Shown here: piece after piece, positions 11,838 through 23,664 of the stretch
Layout: each line of letters opens with the position of its first letter
Position numbering within the stretch: position 1 is the stretch's first letter
Assembly (NCBI GenBank): GCA_907165135.1
Contig: OU015566.1
Span: 3,722,501 to 3,786,500, forward strand
Origin: Oikopleura dioica
Taxonomy: Eukaryota; Chordata; Appendicularia; Copelata; Oikopleuridae
Reading direction: 5' to 3'
Length of the DNA stretch: 64,000 nucleotides
Position numbers and translations under genes: made by a program
Notes under the pieces: model-generated
What the model saw: the letters and a program-made list of their open reading frames with translations, nothing else
What the model was told of the DNA's origin: nothing
Database searches by the model: none

Positions 11838-12144
11838 TGTTATGCGCTGCCTTGCAATGGTGTATCAATCTTGCAATAAAAACTAACGCATATTTTGGTA
11901 TAACGTATTTTGTGTTTTATTTCATGTCTTGCACATGGTATGAAATGAGAACGTTACTGATCTGAAGGAAGGTGTCTTCCTTATATACTGATCGCTGAGC
12001 CCCCAGGCTATCCTACGCTGCATCCCGAGCCATCCAGGTTCTTATTGGTTGATCAATTATGCACGACGCATATCGTCAGGATGGAACGAGATGCTCAGGC
12101 TAACCTGGGCACTCAGCTGCATAAACATAAGTTATATCATAACA
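11838..12144 (-). mobile_element. LTR of a retrotransposon with adjacent primer-binding-like site
   Basis: Read on the minus strand, the segment starts TGTTATGATATAAC and ends GCGCATAACA, giving the TG...CA ends and short inverted termini of an LTR. Inside, in the right order, are a TATATAAGG promoter-like box and an AATAAAA polyadenylation signal. Directly after the end comes TTGGTGTCAGAAGTATAA. TGGTGTCAGAAGT-like primer-binding sites are known from several LTR-retrotransposon groups. No gag or pol and no second LTR are present, so this would be a truncated element. A flanking target duplication was not found. Confidence 0.5.
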
Positions 12145-12517
12145 CTCTCGTCCAATCAGAAGCCAGTATATATTATGTCAGCCAATCATAAACGAGCAAG
12201 GGCCGAAATTGGTCAAATCGTTGTTGACACCCTTAATTAAAAGTACTCCTGCTTGCATCATTTCTGATTCCATTCCTGAGGACGACAATGAGCAAGCTTG
12301 GAATATACATTTGAATGAGATAGTACCCCAACTCGCGGCGCAGAATAAAGCTCGCTTCGAGACATGTGTAGTTGCCACTAATCAGGGATAATCAGAAAAA
12401 CCAATCTCTCAGGAAGGCTTTTTGCCAACAATCTGTCTGTATATTCTTTTTTACTGTATTCGTCGATTTAGTAAAATGAAAGTTCAAAAGCAATTTTTTC
12501 ATAAGAAATTTTAACAA

Positions 12518-14068
12518 TCAATTAATGAAATCCCCGTCCCTTGAGTACACAATCGAGCAGCTTTTGTATGTTGATCCCAATAATTTAAACTGTGGTAGAG
12601 TCAGGTCATCGGCCATGTCGAGCGGCTTTTTACGCGTCCACTCGAATACCACATCCCTCTCGTCGTAGCCAAATGACTCGGCGCGGATTTTACAGCATTG
12701 TACGTCCAAGGGAAATCGGTGCAAAAGCTTTTACGGGCTGACAAGCAGATTCGTAGATTCTTAATTTTCTGCATAGAATAATAATAGCTTCAAAAGAGGG
12801 TTATAATTTTTGCACAGTTTTGATCGTTTAACGCCCTTAATTTTCGGAGATTTTGGAGGGATACCCTTAAACTTTAAGGGTCAGGGTTAAACTTTAAGGG
12901 TATGCCTCCGAAATCCAATTAAATGGCGACCCTCTTGGGCCTCCATTGAGGGCCCCCTACCCTTAATCTATGAAAGACAAGATTTTTTTTCTGACAAGAA
13001 CAGACATTTTTGGCGGCCTCTTCAATTGTCAGAATAAATAACTCACAAATTTGATGTCACAAAAGAGGAAAAACAAATCGTATGTCTTCATCTTTTTAAA
13101 TATTCAAAAGAGACATCACTTTTTCGCCGAATCCCTATTTGTCTCAAAACAAACGCATCCTGCCAAAATCAGCCCTTACACAAATGGCAAGAAAGCACCA
13201 GCGAAAGCCTAATTGAAACATAGACATCGCCATGATTAGACACGCGGAGCAGGGTGTTATTCGTGATCATCTGGTGAATCCGCGCGCTTTTCTCGTTGGA
13301 AAAAAATAAATCCGGAATCCATATTTTGTCCATGACGTCGGGGTGGACAGTCATCACCCTGTTGCACTCTTAATTCCGTGATTAATTAATTTCGACGGGA
13401 AAACTCGCTGACTGTATTTTTGGCTCGAAGAATGAACAAAGAGAGGGACACTTGGTTATATTGCAAATTTCAACAAAGTCATTATTTTTCATTAAATTTA
13501 AAATTTAGACTTTTATTATGACTAGAAATCGCGTCTGCTGATTGGCCGATAGACCTCATACAAGCTTCTGATTGGCTGTTTTTGAGCATAAAACAGACAA
13601 TCAGAACATTTTTGTCAATAAGTTTGTACCTCTTCTACTCCCAGTACGCTCGATGCACTGAGTAATATTGCCCCAGCTGAGCCTCGGATCCTTCCAGCGC
13701 ATTCTCAGAAACAATCCCAATCTGTAATCCATTGCTTGTTCATCTACTGAGTCCAAGTTTGGAATATGATAGCTCACTCTTTCAAAGGATTATGCAGGTA
13801 GACTAGGGTTAAATCTCAAATATACCGCGAAAAAATAGCCAAATATGATAAGGGAAGATACAGAAAAAAACAGGTGAAAAATGGCCAAATCGTTGTTGAC
13901 ACCCTTAATTTGGGACTTTTTATCCTCTTTCCTGACTCCCGTCGGCGCTCGTTTTTCAAAAGGTCGAATTCTCTTATCATAGTATTTGATCTTCTCATAA
14001 ATATCTGCTTCGAATTCTGATCCATATACAGTCGAATACAGTAATAATTGAAAAAATGCATAAATCAT
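12518..14068 (-). pseudogene. Partial Cys-loop ligand-gated channel (glycine/GABA-A receptor-like), extracellular domain only
   Basis: Four minus-strand exons can be traced. The first (from ATG 14068 to about 13,910) encodes a signal peptide (MIYAFFQLLLYSTVYG) and YYDKRIRPFEKR, resembling the YDxRLRP start of this family. The second (about 13,771-13,660) encodes MDYRLGLFLRMRWKDPRL. The third (about 13,370-13,180) encodes IWIPDLFFSNEKSA and LLRVSNHGDVYVSIRLSLVL. The fourth (about 12,733-12,518) encodes RFPLDVQC and AESFGYDERDVVFEW. These match, in order, the ligand-binding domain of anion-selective Cys-loop receptors. No exon for the four transmembrane helices was found down to 11.8 kb, where an LTR and satellite repeats follow. 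The gene is therefore truncated, or its 3' part has been displaced. Exact splice sites between exons 3 and 4 are unclear. Confidence 0.65.
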
Positions 14069-14630
14069 TATCGAAAACCGATTTTCTTCTTTGTAATCAA
14101 GTCTTTATCTATTTTTTCACAATAATTTGTCCCTTTTTCTCACCCTCGGTATGAAGCTCTGTACCGCCATCTGCGCTGATCACGTGATCAATCCCAATCT
14201 TCAAGGACTTTCTTTGAAGGGCTGGTCAATCCTAATTAGTAAACACCCCAAAAGACTCCTTCCAAATCGATCTTTTGCTGCTGATTTGATTTTACTTTGT
14301 TAATTTTTGACTTTCGATTTTTAATTATGATTTGGCCGGCTATATCATCGACAGTTTCTTCGATTTGCCTTTGAATCGGCCCTTCTATCTCAATAGTCTT
14401 GTTGTCAAAGAAATTATTGACGCAAAATCAGGCAAGATATTGAATAAAATTGGGAGGTAAGGAAGGTCACTGACCTCTAAAATTATCAAAGAGAGCATTT
14501 TTTTAGAAAAAAAAAACGATAAATTTCACGAAAAAAATGGCGGCTTCTTATTCGCTGGTAGGCGAAATACGGGCTTCTGATTGGCTGATTTTTTCGAAGA
14601 TTATTTTTTAAGAAAGTGTTGTTTTTGTCT

Positions 14631-15593
14631 GTTATCAGTAGGTAAACTTGATGAAAAATGAGCTCTTTTTAGAGCTTATAAATCAGGGAGTATAATACAG
14701 TTTTAGAATTCTCAGAAGCTGGGGATCATTTTGACTATTGACACTTGGGGGTTTTGCTCATGCCCTGAGGGGTTTTAGGCCTTCCAAAGTCCCAAAATTT
14801 GGCCAATCTCGGTTAGAGGCTCATAACTTTTCTTCTCCCCACTTCTGGAGAAAGCCCACTATATGAGCTTGTAGAGGAGGCTCTAACGGTTCAGAATATG
14901 TATAGAAAACTACCGGACACCCCCCATTCTAGAGCCTCTGGAAGGCCCGGAAGTTGGGGAAGTCACAGGAAAATCAGTACATTTTTACGGAAATAGAGTA
15001 AAAGTGCAATATTTTCATCGGAAATCGTAAAAAAACGTATTTACTGATTTTATGACGCACAAAATTTAGTCTGGGGTCCTTTCGAGGTGAGTTTTTACGA
15101 AATTCAATTTTTTCTCACAATATGACCCCACGTGACCTCAAATGAACCCAGAGTAAATTTTGTGCGTCAGAAAGTCAGTAAAAACGTTTTTCTAACGATG
15201 TCCGATAAAAATATTGCACTTTTACTCTATTTTCGTAAAAAAAGTACTGATTTTCCTGTGACTTCCCCAACTTCCAGACCTTCTAGAGCCTCTAGAATGG
15301 GGGGTGTCCGGTGGTTTTCTATACATATTCTGAACCGTCAGAGCCTCCTCTACAAGCTCATATAGTGGGCTTTCTCCAGAAGTGGGGAGAAAAAAAGTTA
15401 TGAGCCTCTAACCGAGATTGGCCAAATTTTGGGACTTTGGAAGGCCTAAAACCCCTCAGGGCATGAGCAAAACCCCCAAGTGTCAATAGTCAAAATGATC
15501 CCCAGCTTCTGAGAATTCTAAAACTGTATTATACTCCCTGATTTATAAGCTCTAAAAAGAGCTCATTTTTCATCAAGTTTACCTAGTTATCAG
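14631..15593. mobile_element. hAT-like foldback element (long palindrome) with 8-bp target duplication
   Basis: Two arms of about 451 bp (14639-15089 and 15135-15585) are near-perfect reverse complements separated by a 45-bp loop. Both outer ends read TAGGTAAACTTGATG when viewed inward. The 8-mer GTTATCAG occurs directly outside both ends (14631-14638 and 15586-15593), which is a target-site duplication. Eight-bp duplications of the form nTnnnnAn are known for hAT transposons, and this one fits. No transposase gene is present, so it is a non-autonomous foldback element. The high arm identity indicates recent formation or copy correction. Transcription through it would give a hairpin RNA of about 450 bp. 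Confidence 0.88.
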
Positions 15594-16041
15594 CCCTTAA
15601 AATAGAAGCTTATCAATTATTTTCACGAAAGCAACAAAAAGCTGATGACACGTGACTGTCCCTAGTTTTCTGTGATGTAGAATTTCGCGGTGATAAAATG
15701 AACCTGAGCCTCTTGGTATGTTATTTTTGTATGGTATATTAAGCATAGAAACTGCATAAATTATGAGCTCTTAGCGAGATGAATTTGCAATCAATGGTCG
15801 TTCCAATCGTTTTTGACCTTGAACTTTTGTTCATTTCGATTCGAAAGCAAGTTCTCCTTTTTCGACGCTTGAAAAGGACAAAAATGCTTTCGAAAATAAA
15901 TTCTCTTCGTTGATTTCCAATGTTTTTTTCCTTCATTTTCATCTTCAAGGATGCCAAGAAGAATATAAAAGAAATATTGAGCTTGAGGTTTATTGAACAA
16001 TTATTCTATTTACAGTTTGAAATGTACAGTTTTTTGCTTTT
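15594..16041. other. Intergenic, nothing supported
   Basis: This is AT-rich DNA between the foldback element and the 3' end of the PTB-domain gene. Two overlapping minus-strand open frames (15739-16000) are Lys-rich low-complexity readings of AT-rich DNA and were not called. Confidence 0.5.
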
Positions 16042-16935
16042 TTATGGATAAAAATCCTGCTGAGGCAAAGTCGCGCGTCTCGGATACGCTGAAAAAGAAC
16101 ACTCTGATTCCGAGTCGGAATTTCGCGGCAGAGAACCATCATCGTTCATTCCCGAATCAGAGGTTGAAAAACGGGTCTTGGACTTTTTCAACTGAAAGGC
16201 AACTTGATCGGTTTTGAATTTCGCTGTCTTAAAAAACGGCTTTTCTGGTGTTCAAAACCTTCCTTCAAAAGCTTGTCCAAGAGCCATCAGAACTCGTTCT
16301 GTATGAAGATTGGTTGAACCCTTGAAACTGTGGCACATGTACCGGCGTTTTTCTTGGACAATGAAGCTTTTTCGGGATTTTTTACTTTGCCAAGGACACA
16401 ATGGAAAATGAGTTGGTTGAAAAATAATGTGATTCTTCCTTGATTTCAATCCCGATTCCTGAAAACAAACTCCAAATTGGTATCCTGAGCTGCAAACGCA
16501 ACATTTTGGACTTTGAACTTTTTCGTCACTTTATCTGTTTCGTCGGAGACCAGACAAATCGACGTCGCATTTATCCTGAGACGGATCTTTTCCGGGCGAG
16601 ACATTTCGCGCATCAGATTCGTGTTACAGTCCGTTACTGCTTGCTGATTTGATTGGCCGTAGCACTAGAAAATTTTTACTAAACGAATATTTTTGATTTA
16701 ACTTACGTCTTCTTTTCCAAGATATAAAACAGTATATTCCACCGAGCTCTTGAGCAGCCTGTAAGTCGGGTAGATCCAGTCCAATTGCTTCTCTGAACCT
16801 GAAGTTGTCCCATTTTCTGAGTATTCTGTCGTGGAAGAATCCGAAGAGAGCAGACAGTAAGGTGACCTTAGCGGAAGGTCGAGGTAATCGCGCGGCGGAT
16901 CGGGGAGGTATAGATTTGAACTGCAGCTTTTATGA
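16042..16935 (-). CDS. PTB (phosphotyrosine-binding/PID) domain adaptor protein
   Basis: At least four minus-strand exons are visible. The first (about 16,935-16,707) encodes a Ser-rich N-terminal segment and then DWIYPTYRLLKSSVEYTVLY and LGKED, resembling the start of a PTB domain. It ends at GTAAGT. The second (16643 to about 16,460) carries IRLRINATSICLV and VAFAAQD, fitting the middle strands. The third (about 16,412-16,255) encodes FIVQEKRRYMCHSFKG and VLMALGQAFE, the domain's last strand and C-terminal helix. The fourth (16227-16042) is a polar tail (STSDSGMNDDGSLPRNSDSE) ending in TAA. PTB proteins of the CED-6/GULP and Numb type bind NPxY motifs of membrane receptors at the cytoplasmic face, but the subfamily cannot be fixed here. 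The junction between exons 3 and 4 keeps frame only with a non-GT donor. The start codon is not identified. Confidence 0.7.
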
Positions 16936-17145
16936 GTTATTCTTTGCTGAATTCGGTTTCGGAAGAAAATTTCGCCGAAAATTGACTCTTTTGAGAAAAA
17001 ATTGTCAGAAAAATGGTAAAAATTGCAAAAAAATTCTCCAAAATTTTGGCTCAAAATTTCATCGAAAATTGTGCACCAATCGAAAACATCGAAAATCGGC
17101 AGTTTCTTTTTTCCGTCTTTCGAGCTATTTTTGACAGAGAATATT

Positions 17146-17221
17146 AAGGGTGTCAACATCGATTTCATCATTTTTGCGCACCTAACCTTAACCCTTACTC
17201 AATCGATGTTGAAACCCTTAA
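17146..17221. mobile_element. 76-bp MITE with TTAAGGGTGTCAACATCGAT ends
   Basis: The left end TTAAGGGTGTCAACATCGAT is mirrored on the right by AATCGATGTTGAAACCCTTAA, giving terminal inverted repeats of about 21 bp around a short spacer. Single ends of the same family (CAAATCGTTGTTGACACCCT) occur near 1,353, 12,214 and 13,887, the last lying in intron 1 of the Cys-loop receptor gene. Confidence 0.6.
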
Positions 17222-18408
17222 CAGTCGAAAATCTCGGTTCAGACCCCCTAAATCAGCGTTCGCTGAGTAGGAAATGGTCGATTAGCTTATCAAATCACAA
17301 CAGTAATTCTTCATTATCGTCTCAATCATATTTCCGCTCCCAGCTCATTTCAGCCAAGCGAACAACGTTTTACCAAACGCGATAAGCCGTAGTCTTACGG
17401 GACCCGTAATACGGGTTTATCAGAGCGGAAATCCTCTCCGGTCGATTTTTCTTATTTTATTTTTTTACTATCGTGTGACTTTTCGTTTGTCGATTTGAAT
17501 TATTCAGAATGAAAAACAGGTGTTCATTTTGGCCCTGTTTCAAAATTAAAATTGACAAACTGATCATCAGGCTCCCTTGTTCAATGAAATTAATAAAAAA
17601 TCGATATCTTATTTCAAATTAAAATTATGAAAAATATGCGCGTCGAAAATCCTCAGTCAAGTAGTCAGAATGTCGTTCAATAAAAAAAAATATTTTTGAT
17701 GAATATTTCTGAGTAAATTTCGACTAAAAAGTCAAGAAAAGGTCGATTTCTTGAATTTCATGGCAGTTTCTTAGTCAAAAATTGTCAAAAAATTTGGTCA
17801 AAGCTGCAAATTTTACTTTTTAATGGCGAAAAAAGGGTTAACAGTTGATTTTTATTGAAAATAAGGGTCTACCTGTGCTTATTTTTGGAAAAAGAAATAT
17901 TCAAATACCTTTAAATTCGCAGTGAACCCCTTATTTTCAATAAAAATCAAGTTCAAACGCTCATATTGTCAATTTTTACGGGAAAATTTTATATATTTCA
18001 TATTTTTTCATTTATCTTGAATAGCAATTTCCGTAAAATTTCAAAAACAGCATTTTCGGAGTAAAAAAAAACGTGTGTTTTTCTTACCACATTGTTTTTT
18101 CAACAAGCCGTTAGTTGACAAACCACGTATTCTCGTTTGTTTAATTCAATAAAACCGCACTTGATTTGATTTTCGAATCATAGTTTTATAAACAGCAAAG
18201 AATAACCCTTTCCTGACCAGGTTTTCCGGGGGCAGGGTTTTTCGCGGAAAGGGGCGATGCAGTTTGAAGGAGGAAAAATCAGTTGTTCGCTCGGTGATGT
18301 CTTCCATACTCCGTTGTCTAAAAAGATGATGATTTTTCTGATAAACTAGGTGAGGGTTAGGGTAAGGGCTAGGCCACCAGCCTAAGATAAGGAACCGACA
18401 AATAATCC
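17222..18408. other. Intergenic AT-rich DNA, nothing supported
   Basis: No coding region, splice-supported exon or clear repeat could be supported. An inverted pair near 17,840-17,950 shares AATAAAAATCAA-type sequence and GGGGTTCA/AAGGGTTAAC blocks, but it is too diverged to define. Confidence 0.45.
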
Positions 18409-18504
18409 CGACAAATTTTGCATGGAAATTTTCAGCCAACCAGAAGCATTTATTCGGGAATGCGGCCAATCAGCAGCCGAATAGCCGCCCAAGCAAAATT
18501 TGTC
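18409..18504. mobile_element. ~96-bp MITE with paired CCAATCAG motifs
   Basis: The ends GACAAATTTTGC and GCAAAATTTGTC form terminal inverted repeats. Inside lie two CCAAT-type motifs (CCAACCAGAAGC and CCAATCAGCAGCC). A second copy with the same layout is at 43814-43910, and partial relatives lie near 13,540 and 14,560. Confidence 0.65.
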
Positions 18505-20762
18505 AAGATTTTTTACGATTCGTGACAAAAAACTGACAGAATTATTTTTCAGAACAAATAAAAAAGTCGTGGTCAAATTGAAATTCTGAAAATTCAGTAA
18601 TCGAATTTGAATCTCCAGGAATGCGAATAACGTAAGCAAGGGTTGAGCTTCAATGGGAACCGGAAAGCGTATTCGACCGGTCGCATAATCCAGCCACCGT
18701 TGTTTCTCTTTTTCAATTCCTGATCCACCCATTTTTCGATTCCTCGATTTTCGAGGAGTCAAATGGAACAATTTGATTTTTGCTTAGTTTTCTAAAAACT
18801 CATTAATTGAGTCTTCCCCACGTGCCTGGCTTTGATCTGACGCAAGTTCTTGTTAAATAAAATGAAACGAGATTAAGAAAACTTGACCATTGGAATCATT
18901 ACAAGGAAACATTATTTCAACAAGAAATTTTTCAATTGCGGAAAATCGCAGTTTTCATGGACTCAATTTTCTTTTCATTTGAAAAGATTGAGCTCAGCGG
19001 AAAGTTGAACAATCCTTCTAATTTGAATTTTTAACAAAATAGAAGGTCCCCATTTTAACGCGAAAAAATTGCCTGTTAATGTGGGGACCTTCTTTTTGTC
19101 TATCTCTTTTCTCTCAAGACCGGCAAAGTTGATCTTGTTTTTGTGAAGTTTTAATGTTGAACGTATTTTTTGTTTGACTCCGTTAAACCACTAAATTGTT
19201 TCGCGGTTGAATATTTTCTTCGATAAATTATTCTAATTAGACCCCTGCATAAATTGTTTAAAATTTTGCGTTTCAATTAGCAATATCAAGTTCGCGAAAA
19301 AGTGTTTAAAAAAAGTGTTTTTGTGAAAAAATGTTAGAAATTATTATTGATAGGGAAATCCTTGAAACAACGATAGAATCTTCATTATCCCAGCAAAACC
19401 ACTCCGGGTATCCGTCATATTTGCTCGAGCTTATCGAAAACTCTCGCTCCACGTATTTTGCGCTGAAAATACAGCTGTGCTGAGGTTTCGATACCGTTCC
19501 TTATCGTGCTTTGTTTTCGCGTTTTTAGTTCTTTGAAATTAATCTTTTTTGAAAAATTTATTTCGAAAGTTATTTTTTGCGCGCAGCGGCTAAAATAAAA
19601 AACCGTTGCGAAAAACATGTGTTTTAGATTTTTAGAGCTAAGTTTACAGTTTTTTTATAAATAGAAGTGACAGTTTTAATTTTCTAACGAAAAATTCTTA
19701 AATAAAATCATTGTTCCTAAATTCTCAAATATAGAATTTTCAACTTAAGGATCCCCCCGACCTTGTCGAAATTTTTAAACAGCTTTTTCTCCCCGTAAAT
19801 CCCTAGGAGGCCTTAAGATTTTATTATCAAAATGAAGCTTATGATGGGTTCTAGAGCAAACAGGAGTTACTTTATTGATACCCTTAAGTTATTACTGTCA
19901 AATTGGCCAAAAACGAAATAGATCTAGTTCTAGAGACTCTAGACTAGAGTTATTTTAAAATATTGTCTTTTTCCTTAATTATTTAATAAGAAGATTTCAA
20001 CTTAAGGAACCCCTCAACTTTGTCTAATCTTCAAACAGCGTTTTCTCCCTGTATACCCTTAGGAGTCCCTAAGACTTTATAGCCAAAACGTAGCTTATGA
20101 AGAGTTCTAGAGCTTGAATGAGTTAATTTATGGATACCCTTAAGACTTAAGGCTTAAGTAATAACCATCAAATTCGCCAAAATCGAACGGGAGAAAATTC
20201 TACTTCTCCAATTTGCGTGTCCCTTATTAGAACATATATTTGCTCATGGCGGGCATCAGACGTACCCGTATTTGGTTTTAATGAGATAAGCTCCTGCCTT
20301 GATTTGATAAGATCCCTTGATCCCGAGTCAAAATGAAAGAATTAAAAATTCCAAATTCCAAGTTTTCTAAAACGCGAAAAATCCGGTAAGAAGCTCCGCG
20401 CAGCTCACAGCTCATCTCGTTATACAGCGACCTTTGGGGATGATAATTATGAAGAAAAATCATGTTTCACAAATTCATGAGATCACGTGGTTGCGACAGT
20501 AGCAAAAAAGAGGAGACCACGCTGACCGGTAAATGACCTCTGCTGAGAAAAGGATACACTAATTGACTAATTTTGGCCGCGGAAGAAAGTCAAAAATAAT
20601 TAAGGGATGAGGAGGGGCCATTATGAACACAACTTTGGTCTTTCCGAAGGCGTATTTGATTGAAACCTTCAGATTGGCTCGAAAAAATAACGAAGTGATA
20701 CCCTTATTTAACTTCTAAAAACGAAATTTTAAACCTTAGTAAGGATAAATGCTTGGCTCGAA
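18505..20762. other. Intergenic, with a diverged direct duplication
   Basis: No gene could be supported. Two directly repeated blocks of about 185-195 bp (19735-19917 and 19994-20187) share TTTCAACTTAAGGA, TTCTCCC, AGCTTATGA, GGTTCTAGAGC and GATACCCTTAAG in the same order, at about 75-80% identity by eye. Confidence 0.55.
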
Positions 20763-20931
20763 AACCTGTGTAGAAAACCTGAGTTAGGTTCTGAAAGAGC
20801 AAAAATGAAAAGCCGCGTAGCGGCTTTTATCAAAATAAAGCCGCGCAGCGGCTTCGATTTCATAAAAGCCGCGACGCGTCTTTTCAAATTTTGCCTCTTT
20901 CAGAGCCTGACTCAGGTTTTCAACACACGTT
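20763..20931. mobile_element. MITE of the GCCGC-hairpin family, copy 1
   Basis: The left end AACCTGTGTAGAAAACCTGA and the right end TCAGGTTTTCAACACACGTT form imperfect inverted termini. Between them are three short palindromes of the type AAAGCCGCGTAGCGGCTTT. The local GC-rich hairpins stand out sharply from the AT-rich surroundings. Confidence 0.7.
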
Positions 20932-21260
20932 ACCGAGCGAAGAATAAGTTTCCTAACTCTTATCACGGTTGGGTTAACCATCATTATAAAACCGATCTTA
21001 TCAGCAAATAAAAACAATAGAAAAACGCACGGTCTCTAGTCACGTCATTCAATCTGCTCGGATGATCTGCCAAGCTCGATCCAATTATCATTACGTTTAC
21101 TTTACCTTGGCTCTAAGAATGCGAAAAATTGAGGGGGTAAAATGACGTGCGATTAAATCTGAACCAGCGGGTTTTGGATAAAGGAAGGGATTGGAATTTC
21201 ATATCGGAAAATTTAAAAAACTGAACTTTTGGCCAAATTTGGGGAAAAACTGGGTTCAGG

Positions 21261-21415
21261 AACCTGTGTAGAAGACCTGACTCAGGGTCGTAAAGAACAA
21301 AGGGAAAAGCCGCGTTGCGGCTATTATAGAAAAAAAGCCGCAACGCGGCTTCGCCTGAATTTAAAACTCTCCTGAGTCCTGACTCAGACCCTGACTCAGG
21401 ATTTCTACACAGCTT
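21261..21415. mobile_element. MITE of the GCCGC-hairpin family, copy 2
   Basis: The ends AACCTGTGTAGAAGACCTGA and TCAGGATTTCTACACAGCTT are near-perfect inverted repeats. Internal palindromes include AAAGCCGCAACGCGGCTT. This is the best-preserved copy in the cluster. Confidence 0.75.
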
Positions 21416-21764
21416 CACTCGAAAAGGAGAACCTGAAAAACAGCTGTTCTCATTTCCTATTCAACGATGATGATGATTGCGCTATTGATTTATCACTCTG
21501 CCAAGTCACAAGTGCTTGACTATTGATTTTCCTTCAAAAATAGATTCAATTTCAATATGCCTTGAAAACAGAACATTTTTGGAGGATGATCTTTTTTTCG
21601 GCCAGAAATCAATTTGACGCGCAGTTGGCGCGAATGATGGACAATGACGGAAATTTATGGAAATTTTTTGGAGCCCGCGAAAATCATCATTTTCCGATCC
21701 TTTCGTTTTCTCTGTTTACTTTGAAGGAGGGAAAAACGACCAATTGAAGAATAAAGATCAAATG

Positions 21765-22560
21765 ATGATTGAAAATCAAGAATTCGCTTGCGGCTTCGAG
21801 TTTGAGAGAAAATTAAAAGCCGCGCTTACCGCGGCTTGTTTCTTATTCACTCGAAGCCGCAAGCGAATTTTCAATTATCATCGATATTTCTAGAGATTTT
21901 CTTCAATTGGTCAAAAAAAACTAGCCGCGAAAAAGCGCGGCTTCTTCATTACTCGAAGCCGCAAGCGGCTTCTCGCACCGATAAATGCTCATTGTCAAAT
22001 GGCTTCCAATCAAATAAAAAAAAAAGTTTTTTTTTCGAGTCAAAAAGCTTAAAAAAAATCATTGATTAAAAAAAGGTATCAATTAAAACTGGTATTTGCT
22101 GCTTTCTCCAAAAATGCATAATTTTGATGTGAAAATTACATGCTTCTGTGTTGCCAATAATATTTTTATGTGATTTTGCTTGAACTGACCATGTTTTTTA
22201 ACGACTTGCTACAAAAAGAAAAACTTGCCATTTTCCGACTTGCGGTTTACTTCATTTTCAACTTAAAATGCAGGAAATTGGATTTAATGATAATTCAAGG
22301 TCAGGAAAAAGAGGGAAAAGTGTTTGCTCACGTCTGTGCACGAGATGAGATGATTTCTCGATTTGAGAATGGGATGTGCAAATACAGTAATGATTCTAAG
22401 AATGCGGAGCATAAGCATTTTTTCGACAAGATTAATGGTAAAAACGAAAAGCCGCTTGCGGCTTTGAACGATCTTAGACAAAAAAGCCGCGCTTTCTTTT
22501 TTGACTCGAAGCTTCGCTCGAATAACTGAGTAAAATCCCTGTGTCAGGATTCTGATAGAT
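21765..22560. repeat. Cluster of AAGCCGC...GCGGCTT hairpins, degenerate copies of the same family
   Basis: Several GC-rich palindromes (for example AAGCCGCAAGCGGCTT near 21,960 and AAAGCCGCTTGCGGCTTT near 22,447) recur with GAAGC/GCTTC flanks. Near 22,540 an end-like sequence CCTGTGTCAGGATTC is present. The boundaries of individual elements cannot be fixed. A 119-codon open frame overlapping 22170-22529 reads straight through the palindromes and was not called. Confidence 0.55.
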
Positions 22561-23664
22561 TTCAAATGAAAAGCCGAAAACAATCGTTTCGAGTTCCGGA
22601 CAAGCCGATTCGCGGCTAAGTTAAAAAAAGCCGCTGCATGGCAATGTTATTAAAGATCTCGGGGTTTTCGGGCGAAGTTTTGAGTCAAATAGAAAAACAA
22701 GAAAAGTGCAGTTTTTTTGTCAAAGATCCCTCGAAGCCGCTAGCGGCTTTTTTTAGTAAAATCAATATTTTTATTGATATTTTTTATCTAATTTTCTTAT
22801 TTTCTTCGAATTTTATTTTCGCTTTTTTAAAAAATTTTATATAATAATATTTCTACCTTTCATCAAATCCAGAACAACAGCTAGAAAATAAACTCCTCGC
22901 CGTTTTTATCATCTTCTTTTTCTTCGTTTATTCAACTCTCTCCTTTTTTAATTCTTCAATTTCGTCTCTTATTCGCGGCGAAATGAATGAATGAAGTGTT
23001 TAAAATTGCAATAAGTTGGGATTATTAAACCTCTCGATAACGCTGAGAACGGAGCCGCTCGATTTTTTCGATTTCTTCTCTTTTTTTGCAGCGCTGCGAG
23101 TTGACGGCGCAGCGCGGAGGGCGCCAGAGTGAGAAACAGCGCATTTTTGACATTTTTATCAGGGAGGGATTTTATAACTGTAATTGACCTGTTATTGCAA
23201 TTTTCGATCATCGGAAAAATCAGGGCAAAAAAAATTTTTAGATTTTACAAATTTTAACGTCAAAAATTCGAAAAAGACATCAAAAATTACCAATTTTTAA
23301 GAGGTCTTTTCTTCCAAAATTACCATGATGATACCCTTATTTTCTTCCATATATCCTAAGCTCGAACCCTTATTTGAAGATTCTATAAGCAAAAAATAAA
23401 CAAAAAAATTCGGTAGAGTTTTATTAAGGGATCCCAAGGGACCTAATTATGAAACTTTACCAGCAGTTAGAAAAAAGGGTGCAGTTGTTTCATGGTAGCT
23501 GATCAAACTCGCCGCTACTTCCTTATGAGCTTCTCGCCATCTGTGACTACACTCTCGAGAGCACTCAGACTCGATTCAATCAGACCGCCTTTTTGTCACT
23601 TCCTTTTTTTTGGTCACGTGCTTCTCCTTCAGAAGTTTAAGGAAATTGAAGATATGACATCCTA
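22561..23664. other. AT-rich intergenic DNA, nothing supported
   Basis: One further AAGCCGC-type palindrome lies near 22,733-22,752. A short minus-strand open frame at 22969-23211 has no support. No other structure was recognised. Confidence 0.45.
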
